From an uncultured Sphingomonas sp. (GTDB taxonomy: Bacteria; Pseudomonadota; Alphaproteobacteria; Sphingomonadales; Sphingomonadaceae): a stretch of DNA of 64,000 bases. Within the stretch, counting starts at the first letter, position 1, and the number at the start of each line of letters is the position of its first letter. Both the position numbers and the translations under genes were made by a program. Where the stretch lies: positions 124,001 through 188,000 of the forward strand of contig CAJYOI010000041.1 of assembly GCA_913776045.1 (NCBI GenBank), read 5' to 3'. Below, piece after piece: positions 45,821 through 54,902 of this stretch. The notes under the pieces were generated by a model, which did no database searches, had not been told where the DNA came from, and was given only the letters and a program-made list of their open reading frames with translations.

Positions 45821-46897
45821 TCAGTCAGCGAGCGTGCGCAGTGCCTGCAGCAGGTCGTCCGGGATGCGCTTGCCCCCCTCGCCGACCAGGTCAGCGAGCA
45901 CCGCCTCGTTGTGCTGGTCGACGCCGACGCGGAGCGCGGCCCTCGCCTCCTCGATCGACCACGGGGTCATGTCGCCGTTGTCAGCCGCAGCCAATCCCTC
46001 CTCGGTGCGCAGCGGCGTGATCTCCACGCGCGCGATACGCGTGCCCACGATCGCGCGGAAATAGCGCCCGAACCGGCGGGGCACCCGGGCGAGCTGCACG
46101 TTCGCGCGAACACCCCCCACCTTCAGACGATCGAGCAGGCTAGTCGACGCGTCCAGATCGGTGCCGGCTGTGATCTCCATGCGCGCGGTGCGCAGCGCCC
46201 ACGGCAGGCGTGCGCCAATGCGGGCCAGACGCTCTAGCGCGTCGACCGCAGCCAGCCGGTATCCCTCGGCAGCCGTGGCATCCTCGATGATGGCCGCGCC
46301 CAGGATCAAACGCGTGCCCTCATCCAGACAGGCGAACATGGCATATGGGCGCCCGCCCGCACGCGGCAGGTTGATCGCCGAGCAGTCGAACTTGACCGCG
46401 TGGCCGGCCTCGCCGGTGGCGGCGACACGGCGCTGCTCGTCCTCGACGATCGCGCGCAGCTTCGACGTGCCGGGCAGGTCGTCCGTGGATACGCCCGCCT
46501 CCTGCACCATCATCTGCACAAGCTGGCTGACGCTCGCGCCCGCGTTCATCGACACGACCTTCGACACCACGGACTGCAGTGCGTTGACGACCTCGGGGTT
46601 CAGACGCGACTTCGTGCCGCCCGTCCCGGCGAAGGCGCCGAGCGCCACCAGCGAGGGCGCGGCACGCCAGTCCGCCGCCATCCGGTAGAATCGGCTGCTG
46701 CTCAGGCCAGTTGATTCGAGCGCCGATTCGATGTCGATCGTCCCCGCATTCCACTTCTCGATGGCGTCGAGCCGGTCCGTCGCGCGCCTCCGTTGGGCCG
46801 CCGTCATCGCGTTCCAGCGCTCGCGGTCGACCTCTGGGAGCGATGTCGGCATCGCGCCGTCCGACGCGGCATCTGAGCCAACACCTTCAGATTTCAT
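45821..46897 (-). CDS. Transposase/integrase-like protein B, catalytic residues not conserved
   Basis: A 358-residue protein: N-terminal HTH region, central helical part (~90-150), then an rve-like core with VKFDCSAINLP, GGRPYAMFACLDEGTRLILGAA and GRYFRAIVGTR where active transposases show D...D...E. The second position reads RTARMEITAGTD, with no matching acidic residue, so it is probably catalytically dead. It is a distant relative of protein A and faces it across the defence cassette. The 156 bases upstream are shared with the Tn7-like operon. Start at 46897 is an ATG. Confidence 0.65.
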   Translation of the reverse strand: MKSEGVGSDAASDGAMPTSLPEVDRERWNAMTAAQRRRATDRLDAIEKWNAGTIDIESALESTGLSSSRFYRMAADWRAAPSLVALGAFAGTGGTKSRLNPEVVNALQSVVSKVVSMNAGASVSQLVQMMVQEAGVSTDDLPGTSKLRAIVEDEQRRVAATGEAGHAVKFDCSAINLPRAGGRPYAMFACLDEGTRLILGAAIIEDATAAEGYRLAAVDALERLARIGARLPWALRTARMEITAGTDLDASTSLLDRLKVGGVRANVQLARVPRRFGRYFRAIVGTRIARVEITPLRTEEGLAAADNGDMTPWSIEEARAALRVGVDQHNEAVLADLVGEGGKRIPDDLLQALRTLAD

Positions 46898-46961
46898 GGG
46901 TTTTGTTCAAGTCGCTCGTCATAACCGTGCCTACATAGCACAAGGTTAAATTCCGTTCACG

Positions 46962-46982
46962 CACTTTTTGGATCGCGACGCA
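46962..46982 (+). repeat. Direct repeat copy 1 near the Tn7-like operon
   Basis: Contains CACTTTTTGGATCG and ACGCA; nearly identical to the copy at 47016-47035. The two are 54 bases apart, between gene B and the transposition operon. Confidence 0.55.
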
Positions 46983-47015
46983 TCTTTTTGACTTGAAATG
47001 AAGCGGCATCGGTGC

Positions 47016-47035
47016 CACTTTTGGATCGGAACGCA
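47016..47035 (+). repeat. Direct repeat copy 2 near the Tn7-like operon
   Basis: Contains CACTTTTGGATCG and ACGCA (copy 1 at 46962). Could be transposase-binding sites of a transposon end or an operator for the divergent genes. Confidence 0.55.
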
Positions 47036-47053
47036 GCAGCACGGAGCGTCTCG

Positions 47054-47230
47054 ATGCCTACCCCTACCGACCCCACCGTTAACAACTCCCTTACGCCCGA
47101 ATACGACCCGCTCTTCCTCCTGCTCGACCGCGACCTGGCTCGCCTGGAGCGTGTCCGCTCCTACCGTCGCCGTCCCCGCAGCCGCACCTCCAGCTGGCGC
47201 CAGGGTCGCCGCACCGAAGGCCGCGCGTGA
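47054..47230 (+). CDS. Small basic protein, first gene of Tn7-like operon
   Basis: A 58-residue product with an Arg-rich C-terminus (RSYRRRPRSRTSSWRQGRR). GGAG is 7 bases before the ATG. Its stop overlaps the GTG start of the next gene. Family not recognised; a DNA-binding accessory is possible. Confidence 0.55.
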   Translation: MPTPTDPTVNNSLTPEYDPLFLLLDRDLARLERVRSYRRRPRSRTSSWRQGRRTEGRA

Positions 47231-47778
47231 AGGTCCCGACGCGATACGCCATGCACGTGGCTAGCCGTGGGGCGACGCGCAAGCGCCTGCTGGCTGCCCT
47301 GCGCCGCCCGCTGCCGACCGGCCCGTCGACGCAGTTCGACCGGGATCCCGATCACGAGTGGGGCGGAGCGGCGTGGCCGGCGACCGCCAAGATCACTCCT
47401 GCCGCCCGCCTCGCGATGGGCGGTGAGCCGATGATGATCGATGGCGACGTCTATCACGTCGATCAGATCTTGCCAGCAACGCGTGGCAAGTCGATCCAGA
47501 TCGGTCTCGATCTCACCGACGTCGAGGATGAGGTGCTCACGTCCGGCGGCACGCAGCGCGACGTCCTTATCCTGCGTGGCACGGAATCCATGCGCTGCGA
47601 CGAACGGTCCGTCTGCCGTGCGATGCAGGTGCGCGATCTCGAGGTCCTGATCGATCAGGACCGGGTCGAGTTCCCCTACCAGGGCTACAGCGGACGGGAC
47701 CTCAACCTGGCCCGGGGCTGGAACAGAGGCGGCCGCACCTTGGCGTCCCTCGGCATCACCCTGGGGGCCCACGCGTGA
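47227..47778 (+). CDS. Hypothetical protein in Tn7-like operon
   Basis: A 183-residue product from a GTG overlapping the previous stop (GTGA at 47227-47230). No motif recognised; mostly beta-rich with a CDERSVCRAMQVRDLEVL helix. Its stop in turn overlaps the tnsA start (GTGA at 47775-47778). Confidence 0.55.
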   Translation: MKVPTRYAMHVASRGATRKRLLAALRRPLPTGPSTQFDRDPDHEWGGAAWPATAKITPAARLAMGGEPMMIDGDVYHVDQILPATRGKSIQIGLDLTDVEDEVLTSGGTQRDVLILRGTESMRCDERSVCRAMQVRDLEVLIDQDRVEFPYQGYSGRDLNLARGWNRGGRTLASLGITLGAHA

Positions 47779-48671
47779 GGATCAAGCCCGGCACCAAGGG
47801 CGGCAACGAGCCGGCAGCCTCGACGGGGCTGCCGGCCCAGCCGAGGGCCCTGCCCGCGAACATCGCGATGGCCTCGGTCCGCATCCCGCTGTCGCAGAAG
47901 GTGGTGCGCGGCGTCGAGCTGCACCGCCAGCTGCGCGATCTCTCCTTCGAACCCGACCGCACCCGCCTCATCCCGATCGAGGACATGCCGTTCGCCGATG
48001 AGCGTCTCACCTCGATGGGCGAGATGATCATGGAGGCCGACGGCGGATCGCTGCGCACCTTCAGCGGGAACCGCGCCCACGAGAACGGCTGGTGGCCGAG
48101 CCGCAAGCGTCGCCGCCTCCAGCACTGGGAGGGCACGGCGCAGCGCTTCGCCCTCCTGGCTCTGGAGTGCGACTTCACGATCGAATGGGCGCAGACAGAG
48201 CCGTGCCTGCTGCGCTTCCCGATCGGGAGCACCTGGTATGAATGGTATGCCGACATGCTCGTCAGCCGGTTCAACGGGCCCGACGAACTCTGGGAGATCA
48301 AGCGCGACGAGCGCCAGCTGGAGGATCCGGAATACCGGCTCAAGCTAGCCGGTGCCGAGGAGATCTGCCGCCGGATCGGCATGAAGTTCCGCCTGGTCAT
48401 GGCCGACGAGATCTTCGTCGACCGCTTCCACCGCGACAATCTGGAGCTGTTCGCCTCGCGCCGCTTCGTCAGCGTGCCCCCGGCCCACATGCGCCGCTTC
48501 GAGGCCTTTGCCCTGAAGAACGGCCCGCAGACCACCTACGGCGAGCTCGCCAACGCCATCGACCCGGCCTGCCCGTCCCGCGGCGCGGCGCGGCGATCAT
48601 CCAGGGCCTCACCGTCCGTCGCCGGGTCGAAGTCGACCTGCGCGACACGCTCACCAACCGCACCCCCATGA
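47775..48671 (+). CDS. tnsA: TnsA-like endonuclease (probable 3' frameshift)
   Basis: A 298-residue product as it reads now. Restriction-fold core: YEWYADMLVSRFNG and ELWEIKRDERQLED carry the D...ExK catalytic pattern of TnsA, which cuts the 5' ends of Tn7-like elements. Near 48577-48600 a GCGGC repeat breaks the frame: removing two bases restores the family-like tail AIIQGLTVRRRVEVDLRDTL ending at 48682. As written, the last ~30 residues are Arg/Ser-rich nonsense. It may be a real mutation or a sequencing slip. Confidence 0.78.
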   Translation: MRIKPGTKGGNEPAASTGLPAQPRALPANIAMASVRIPLSQKVVRGVELHRQLRDLSFEPDRTRLIPIEDMPFADERLTSMGEMIMEADGGSLRTFSGNRAHENGWWPSRKRRRLQHWEGTAQRFALLALECDFTIEWAQTEPCLLRFPIGSTWYEWYADMLVSRFNGPDELWEIKRDERQLEDPEYRLKLAGAEEICRRIGMKFRLVMADEIFVDRFHRDNLELFASRRFVSVPPAHMRRFEAFALKNGPQTTYGELANAIDPACPSRGAARRSSRASPSVAGSKSTCATRSPTAPP

Positions 48672-48696
48672 CCATCCACTGATCGGAGACGACGAC

Positions 48697-48924
48697 ATGA
48701 AGCAGCACCGCATGCCCCGCTCGATGGCCAAGCGCAAGGCGCCCCCCGGCGCCTTCCAGGGCCGCAGCCTGCCCCGCCTCTCGGGGCGCGAGACCGCCTC
48801 CGGCTGGTCGGTCTTCGGTCTCCCCGGAGTGATCGTAACGGACGGAAATCGGGACCTGATCGGCTCGGTCGCCATCGCTCAGCCTGACGGCGGCTGGCTC
48901 GTCCTCACCCCGCCCGATGCCTGA
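48697..48924 (+). CDS. Hypothetical small protein in Tn7-like operon
   Basis: A 75-residue product: basic N-terminus (MPRSMAKRKAPPGAF) and a beta-rich end (FGLPGVIVTDGNRDLIGSVA). GGAG lies before the ATG. No family recognised. Confidence 0.5.
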   Translation: MKQHRMPRSMAKRKAPPGAFQGRSLPRLSGRETASGWSVFGLPGVIVTDGNRDLIGSVAIAQPDGGWLVLTPPDA

Positions 48925-48966
48925 TCCACCACCGCCCCCAACGCCCAGCCCGCAAGGAACCGCCCG

Positions 48967-49239
48967 ATGAATACCCTCCGCAAGTCCCGCTCCGTCGAGA
49001 ACCGCAACGCCCGCAAGGACGTGATCGCCTACGGTGGCCGCACGCCCCTCGCAGCGTCGTTCCGCCCCGAACGCTTCCTGTCCGACCGCCGCGTGCGTCG
49101 CGTCGCCCGTCGGGCCGGCATCGACACCGCCGCGCTCGACCTCATCGTCCTCAACGAGGACTGCACGTTCGGCCGGCCGACCATCACCGTCGTGATGGAC
49201 GAGCGCACCCGCCAGATCCTCGGCTGCCACATGAGCTAG
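48967..49239 (+). CDS. Small rve-like fragment in Tn7-like operon
   Basis: A 90-residue product whose end TFGRPTITVVMDERTRQILG matches the second beta-hairpin of transposase rve domains (compare AGRPWLTLAIDVHSRAILA in the adjacent TnsB). It looks like a shortened transposase core kept as a separate gene, or a decayed copy. AAGGA precedes the ATG. Confidence 0.5.
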   Translation: MNTLRKSRSVENRNARKDVIAYGGRTPLAASFRPERFLSDRRVRRVARRAGIDTAALDLIVLNEDCTFGRPTITVVMDERTRQILGCHMS

Positions 49240-49346
49240 TCGATCCGGCTGCCCCCAGGGGCGGCCACGAACCCCGAAATCGGGACGCCTGACCGGCGCC
49301 CCCGTCCGGGTTCGCAGGCCCGGTTCACCGAGACCGTGCGCCTGCG

Positions 49347-49363
49347 GTCGGCGGAATGCCGAC
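49347..49363 (+). promoter_or_regulatory. Hairpin before tnsB
   Basis: GTCGGC / GCCGAC 6-bp stem with 5-base loop. It contains the upstream ATG at 49356 and may influence which tnsB start is used. Confidence 0.3.
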
Positions 49364-49391
49364 GCACGCTCTCCGAACATGGAGAATACGC

Positions 49392-51719
49392 GTGGAATAC
49401 CAAGGCCTCCCCAACTTCATCTATCCCGTCGGCACGGTCATCGAGATCGACGGCCGCCCCCACAAGCCGCCGGTCGAGCACGTCCCCGGCCTCCTCAGCA
49501 TCGTCGACATGCAGACCGGCCAGCCGCTCCTCGTCCCCGACGGCCAGGGGGGCACGCGCTACCCCAAGCAGTCCGACTACGACGCCATGACGATCGACGG
49601 CCGCATCGAGGTGATCCTCCCGACCAACGTCATCGCGTCGCGGGCCCTGATGGCCAAGGCCGAATGGGACATGTCGGATCTCGAGGCGATCGATCCCGGT
49701 GTCCGCAAGATCACCGCCATCTGCGAAACGCTGGACGAGAACGGCGTCAAGAACGGCCTGAAGGCCGTCGAGACCGGGCTGAAGAAGTATTGGACCGAGG
49801 AGCTGCGCGCCAAGTTCGGCGACGCGCCCAAGCCCTCGACCGTAAAGAAGTGGCGCATGACGCGCGGCAAGCCGGGCGCCCGCATCCCGCGCCTCATGGT
49901 GCGCCTCAACGGCAAGGTGCCGCGCAAGCCGCACGACAGCGACGTGCCGCTCGAAATCCGCCGCAAGCACGCCCTCGCCGCCTGGACCGGCAAGGGCAAG
50001 ATCAAGGTCCACCACGGTCTCGCGACCACCGAGCTGATCGAGGTGAACGAGGGGCGCAGCACCCTCTACCCGAAGCCGGACACACCGTATCCGATCTTCA
50101 GCTACGACACGTTCCGCCGCGATTACTACAAGATCGTCGGTTCGGAGACCGCCGAGACGCGCGACGGCAAGCGGATGGTGGAATCGGCCATGCGCGGCGG
50201 CGGCAAGCCGCTCACGGCCAGCCGCATCAACGAAAAGGTCATCATCGACCACACCCCGCTCGACTGCTTCCTCGTCGTGGATCCGGAGCGTGACATCGTC
50301 GCCGGCCGCCCGTGGCTGACCCTCGCCATCGACGTCCACAGCCGCGCGATCCTCGCCTGGGTGATCACCTTCCGTCCGCCCAGCTACTGGACGGTCTGCG
50401 AGTGCCTGCGCCGCATGAACCTGCCGAAGCGTCCGCCGCCCATGGACCTCGAGCGCTATCCGATCCTCGCCCGCATCTGCGGCAAGCCGGGTGAGCTGAT
50501 CCTCGACAACGCCGCCGAGTTCACCGGCCACGGCCTGGAGGACGCGGCGAAGTCCGGCTCCTTCTCGGTGCGCTTCTGCCCGATCAAGCAGCCGCGCTAC
50601 CGTGCAATCGGCGAGCGCGCCATCGGCACCATCCAGCGCCGCATGCTGGAGAACCTGCCCGGCGGCACCATGCCGATCGAATATACCCGCCGCACGGAAT
50701 ACGACGCTCAGGACCTCGCCGTCGCCACGCCGAACGAGTTGGAGGCGCTCGCGAACAAGGCGATCGCCGAATATCATGTCGAGCCGCATGACGGTCTCGG
50801 CGGGCTCCAGCCGGCGCTCGTCTTCCAGAAGAGCGCGAACCGCCACGGCATCGATGTGATGGGCGACACCGCCCGCTGGCGCTTGGAGACCCTGGAGAGC
50901 AAGCCGAACGTCCAGGTCACCAAGTCCGGCGTCCGCATCTTCAACGGTCTGCGCTACGAGTGCGCGGTCGGTGTGCCGCGCCTCATCAACAACTGCCTGC
51001 GTTTCGAACCGCAGCGCCAGAGTTCGGTCGACGCATCCATCACCACCAAGGTCAAGTATGACCCCGAGAACATCTCGGTCATCCACGCCTGGGACAAGAC
51101 CACGCTCAGCTACGTCAAGCTGAAGTGCTCGGACGAAACGTATGCGGACGGCATGCCCCTGTGGTTCCACCAGCACCTCGCGGAGCTTGCGGGGAAGGCT
51201 GCGACGGGCAAGGCCAAGCCGACGGCCCGCAAGCGTGTAAAGCTGCCCACCGACCCGGCTGCCCGCGCCGACGCCATCGAGAAGATGCGTCAGGAGGAGC
51301 AGGAGCAGGACGCGGCCGCGATCAAGGGCTTCAATACCGAGGCCGAGCGCCTCGCCTCCCGCACTCTGCGCATCGAGGCGATCCGCAAGATCGCCCCCGG
51401 CGCTCTCCACCGCGAGCGCATCACCGTCGCCCGGCTCTACGAGATCCCGCGCCTCCGCCAGCTGACCGGGAACATCGTTCACCTCAAGACCGACTACGCG
51501 GCGTCAGCCACCACCGACGACTTCATCTCGCATGACGTCTCGGCCCTGACCGCCCTCGACGCCGAGATCCTGGCGCTGCGCCCGAATGTCGAGAAGCCCA
51601 AGTCGCGGACCGGCAAGGCCGACCGCCGTGACTCCGGCAAGGCCCGCAAGGCCACGCCCGAACAGCAGGCCGACCAGCCTGCCGTCGCCCCCAGCCGCCG
51701 CCGCCAGGCTCGCGGCTGA
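49392..51719 (+). CDS. tnsB: TnsB-like DDE transposase
   Basis: A 775-residue transposase. DDE residues are Asp286 (IIDHTP), Asp372 (LILDNAAEF) and Glu408 (IGERAIG); the last two are spaced by 35, the classical DD(35)E. A long N-terminal DNA-binding part and a C-terminal Mu-type domain (IFNGLRYECAV; YDPENISVIHAWD) are present. TnsB joins transposon ends to target. The GTG at 49392 has GGAG 7 bases upstream; the ATG at 49356 in the same frame is the alternative start. Confidence 0.9.
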   Translation: MEYQGLPNFIYPVGTVIEIDGRPHKPPVEHVPGLLSIVDMQTGQPLLVPDGQGGTRYPKQSDYDAMTIDGRIEVILPTNVIASRALMAKAEWDMSDLEAIDPGVRKITAICETLDENGVKNGLKAVETGLKKYWTEELRAKFGDAPKPSTVKKWRMTRGKPGARIPRLMVRLNGKVPRKPHDSDVPLEIRRKHALAAWTGKGKIKVHHGLATTELIEVNEGRSTLYPKPDTPYPIFSYDTFRRDYYKIVGSETAETRDGKRMVESAMRGGGKPLTASRINEKVIIDHTPLDCFLVVDPERDIVAGRPWLTLAIDVHSRAILAWVITFRPPSYWTVCECLRRMNLPKRPPPMDLERYPILARICGKPGELILDNAAEFTGHGLEDAAKSGSFSVRFCPIKQPRYRAIGERAIGTIQRRMLENLPGGTMPIEYTRRTEYDAQDLAVATPNELEALANKAIAEYHVEPHDGLGGLQPALVFQKSANRHGIDVMGDTARWRLETLESKPNVQVTKSGVRIFNGLRYECAVGVPRLINNCLRFEPQRQSSVDASITTKVKYDPENISVIHAWDKTTLSYVKLKCSDETYADGMPLWFHQHLAELAGKAATGKAKPTARKRVKLPTDPAARADAIEKMRQEEQEQDAAAIKGFNTEAERLASRTLRIEAIRKIAPGALHRERITVARLYEIPRLRQLTGNIVHLKTDYAASATTDDFISHDVSALTALDAEILALRPNVEKPKSRTGKADRRDSGKARKATPEQQADQPAVAPSRRRQARG

Positions 51720-51726
51720 CCACCCG

Positions 51727-51753
51727 CCCCGCCCGCCGCGGTGGCGGGCGGGG
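51727..51753 (+). terminator. 11-bp hairpin between tnsB and tnsC
   Basis: Perfect CCCCGCCCGCC / GGCGGGCGGGG stem with a 5-base loop just before tnsC. It could act as an attenuator or mRNA-processing site; no T-run follows. Confidence 0.45.
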
Positions 51754-51774
51754 TCTTCCACGAAGGAGAAGACC

Positions 51775-52986
51775 ATGACGCTCAACAACCTGAACCAGAC
51801 CGCCCAAGACGCCGACGAGGACTTCCGCGAGGATCCCGACCACGATGTGAACCAGATTGTGGAGGCGGCCGCCCAGCCCGCCACCGCCAGCGACCGCCTG
51901 CGGCGCCTGAAGCTGCTCGCCGAACGCCGCCTCCTCGTCCGCGGCATCATGCTGCCCTACGCCCCCCAGCAGGAGCTGCATGACGCGTGTGACGAGGCGC
52001 TCTATGCGGCCGAGGCGCTGCGCGAGGCCAACCTGCCCCAGCCGATGGTCCAGCTGCTCGCCGACAGCTTCTCGGGCAAGACCGCAGGCATCAAGGCCTA
52101 CATCGCAGATGTCTTCGCCCGCGCCGAGCATACCGAGGGCACCACGCCGGTCGCCTATGCCAAGATCGACACGGACGGCACCGTCGGCTCGCTCGCGGCC
52201 GACATCCTTCGCGCCCTCGGCGAAAGGCGCCCCACGTCCCTCTCCCCCGACAAGCGCTGGGAACGCGCCCGTCAGGCGATCCGCGACCACGGCGTGCGGC
52301 TGTTCATCTTCGACGAGTGCCAGCGCGCTGGGCGCCGCCCGACGATCAGCCCGGTCATCGGCGGCAAGATCCTCGACATCATGGACGGTGACGGGACCGT
52401 CGGCGGCGACTGCGCCTGCGTCTTCCTCGGAAAGACGTCGGCCAGCAACTTCTTCGACGCCTGCCCGGACCTCAAGAACCGTCAGGACACGCCGGTTCTG
52501 ATGCCCCGCCTGCGCTGGACCACCGATAAGGACGACTTCATGAAGTTCGCCGACGCCTTCGACCAGGCGCTGGTCGACGGCGGCGTGACGAAGTTCAAGT
52601 CGGGTCTCGGTGACGAGGAGATTGCCCAGCTCCTGCTCGAGGCCTCCAACGGTCTGATCGGCCAGTTCAGCCGGATCATCGAGACGGCCGTCATCATGAT
52701 CACCCGTGACGGTAACGACGCCATCACCCGCACCGACCTCCGCGACGCAGTGCAGGACTGGTCGATCGGAAACGGGCGGATCGGCTACAACCCTTTCGAC
52801 AAGGCGCAGGAGGAGAAACCCGCTAAGAAGAAGACCTCGAAGAAGGCCAAGGCCGAGGCGCAGGCGGAGTCCGATCAGGAGGAGGATGCCGACGAAGGCA
52901 TGTCGTCCGACCTCGACGATGACGACAGCGTCCACCCCTTCGGCGACGGCGGTTTCGACGAAGGCGACGACGAGGACGGCCAGTGA
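51775..52986 (+). CDS. tnsC: TnsC/TniB-like AAA ATPase
   Basis: A 403-residue ATPase that selects target sites in Tn7-like systems. Walker A is ADSFSGKT (96-103), a slightly off form lacking the leading Gly, and Walker B is RLFIFDECQR (Asp180, Glu181). The C-terminal tail is Lys/Glu-rich then acidic (DDDDSVHPF). AAGGAG precedes the ATG. Ends in a GTGA overlap with tniQ. Confidence 0.85.
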   Translation: MTLNNLNQTAQDADEDFREDPDHDVNQIVEAAAQPATASDRLRRLKLLAERRLLVRGIMLPYAPQQELHDACDEALYAAEALREANLPQPMVQLLADSFSGKTAGIKAYIADVFARAEHTEGTTPVAYAKIDTDGTVGSLAADILRALGERRPTSLSPDKRWERARQAIRDHGVRLFIFDECQRAGRRPTISPVIGGKILDIMDGDGTVGGDCACVFLGKTSASNFFDACPDLKNRQDTPVLMPRLRWTTDKDDFMKFADAFDQALVDGGVTKFKSGLGDEEIAQLLLEASNGLIGQFSRIIETAVIMITRDGNDAITRTDLRDAVQDWSIGNGRIGYNPFDKAQEEKPAKKKTSKKAKAEAQAESDQEEDADEGMSSDLDDDDSVHPFGDGGFDEGDDEDGQ

Positions 52987-54902
52987 GTGCCGCGACCTCT
53001 CCGAAGGGGCCCTTCGCCTTCCGCGACGGTGAGTCCTTCAATGGCGCGGTGGCCCGCTGGGCGGCCGACAACGGGGTCGAGCGCATGCTCGACCTCACCC
53101 GCGTCGCCGGCGTGAGCTGGGGGCACCGCCAGTCGGCCGCATCGGCCGACGAGGATTCCATCACGGCGCTCGCCGAGGAGATGGAGATCGATCCCGCCGG
53201 CCTCCTGTCCCGTGCCATGCCCTTCGTGGGCGACCAGCTAGGCTCCTACGGGAAGCGGCGCTTTCAGGGTCTCGAACTGCCCGTCACTTTCATCGAGAAC
53301 CAGGCGCGTCGCTACGCCCCAGCCGCGCTGGCCCTCCCCGGCGGCGCATATCACCGCGCCCTGTGGGATCTGCGCCTGCTGCCGATCTGCACCGAAACGG
53401 GCCAGCTGCTTCTGGACCGTTGCCAGGGGCCGATCTGCGACCATCAGCGCGTGGGCTGGCGGCACACCATGGAGATCGATCGGTGCGAGCACTGCATGGT
53501 CGATCTGACCACCAGCGCAGCGGAATTCATTCCCGCCGAGCTGCTGGAGGCCCTTCAGGCACCCGCCGGACTGTTCGACCGGTCACGTCGGCCGGCATCG
53601 CTCGCTCGGTTGCCGGCCACGCTCACCGGCGACGGTGGTCAGTTGGCGGTCGACCTGCTGATCCGACTTCTCCCGGTGATAGATCCGGCGCTAAGTGACT
53701 TCAGGGCAGCCCCACTGCGTGCGGATCCCCGCCGTCTGTGCGAGGCCATCGCCCAGTCGTGGCACGTCATGGAGGGGTGGCCGCACCGCTTTCTCGACCT
53801 CGCACTCATGCGCGTCATCAACCGGACCAAGCGCCACGACGACGGCAATGACGGCGAAACGATGCGCTTCCTCAAGATCGAGGCAAGCTATCGGACGTCA
53901 TCCGCGCTGGCCGCGATCGCCGCCGGCATCCGCGATGGTCTCGACCTCAACGGGCCGAACGGCCCGGCCATTCTCGCGGCAACCTACACGACCAAACAGG
54001 GGGCGAAGGCGCTCGGCCTGCAGACCACCATCATTACCGACATCCGGCGGAAGAAGGCGCTGCGTAACGTGCTCATCCTCGACCAGAACCGGCCCCAGGC
54101 GCTGTTCGACCGCGCGGAGATATTTGCGATCCGCGAGATGATGGACGGGAGGATCGGCTTCGACAACATGCGCGCCGAACTCGGCATCTCCCATCACGGC
54201 GTCGAGCAGATCGCCGACATGGGTCTTGTCGAGGTGCTGACCCATCCGTTCATCGCCGAACGCTACGACTGCATGCAGGCCACGCGTGCCTCGTTCGACC
54301 GTCTGCTCGCCGACCTCCATGCGGCCGCGGCCTCGTCCCTTTGCGGGCCAACCAAGCCGCTCGTCATGGCGATGAAGGCCGTGGGCGGGCGCCTCAAGCC
54401 GTGGGGGCCGGCATTCCAGGCGCTCCTGCTTGGCCATATCCCGTTCCACATAGAGCTGGGTGACGATCCCCTCGTCTGGCGGATCCAGGTCCCCACGGCG
54501 GCAGTCGCGACGCTCGCCGGGCTCACCTTCCGTCCGTGCGTTCCTCCGACGATCGTGTTCTCGACGATGATGTCGAAGCTCGACGCGATGGAGGCGCTGA
54601 ACTCGGCGCCGCGCCAGATCACCGAGATCTTCGCCCACGTGCCCACCGGACGGGGAGGCGTCGGCCCATCCCTCTCGGTCGACGACGTCCTCGACATAGC
54701 CGAGACTCGCATCACCGCCAGCGAACTCGCCATCCGCCGCGGGGTGTCGCTGTCCACGGCCACGGCCGACGCGCGTCGCCTCGGCGTGCCCAGCCATGGC
54801 GCCGCGGGGTTCTGCCGAACGACCGCGGAGGCGGCGTTCGGGCTGTCCCCCACGGTCGACAGGATCGTCAACCCTCCCGCCCAGCCGGACCCGGTGCCGT
54901 GA
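52983..54902 (+). CDS. tniQ: TniQ/TnsD-like target-selection protein
   Basis: A 639-residue TniQ-family protein. The zinc region WDLRLLPICTETGQLLLDRC ... GPIC ... CEHC (about 127-172) and flanking helices are typical; a long C-terminal part with HTH-like segments follows. TniQ recognises the attachment or guide complex and recruits TnsC. The GTG at 52983 overlaps the tnsC stop; its stop overlaps the next GTG. Confidence 0.85.
   Translation: MSAATSPKGPFAFRDGESFNGAVARWAADNGVERMLDLTRVAGVSWGHRQSAASADEDSITALAEEMEIDPAGLLSRAMPFVGDQLGSYGKRRFQGLELPVTFIENQARRYAPAALALPGGAYHRALWDLRLLPICTETGQLLLDRCQGPICDHQRVGWRHTMEIDRCEHCMVDLTTSAAEFIPAELLEALQAPAGLFDRSRRPASLARLPATLTGDGGQLAVDLLIRLLPVIDPALSDFRAAPLRADPRRLCEAIAQSWHVMEGWPHRFLDLALMRVINRTKRHDDGNDGETMRFLKIEASYRTSSALAAIAAGIRDGLDLNGPNGPAILAATYTTKQGAKALGLQTTIITDIRRKKALRNVLILDQNRPQALFDRAEIFAIREMMDGRIGFDNMRAELGISHHGVEQIADMGLVEVLTHPFIAERYDCMQATRASFDRLLADLHAAAASSLCGPTKPLVMAMKAVGGRLKPWGPAFQALLLGHIPFHIELGDDPLVWRIQVPTAAVATLAGLTFRPCVPPTIVFSTMMSKLDAMEALNSAPRQITEIFAHVPTGRGGVGPSLSVDDVLDIAETRITASELAIRRGVSLSTATADARRLGVPSHGAAGFCRTTAEAAFGLSPTVDRIVNPPAQPDPVP

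Noticed and set aside
46962-47035. CRISPR-like repeats
   Set aside because: Only two copies, unequal, 54 bases apart, with no cas genes. No CRISPR array was seen anywhere in the window.
49236-52935. Long minus-strand ORFs (748 and 470 codons) opposite tnsB and tnsC
   Set aside because: Mirror images of conserved genes in high-GC DNA; no motif on the minus strand.
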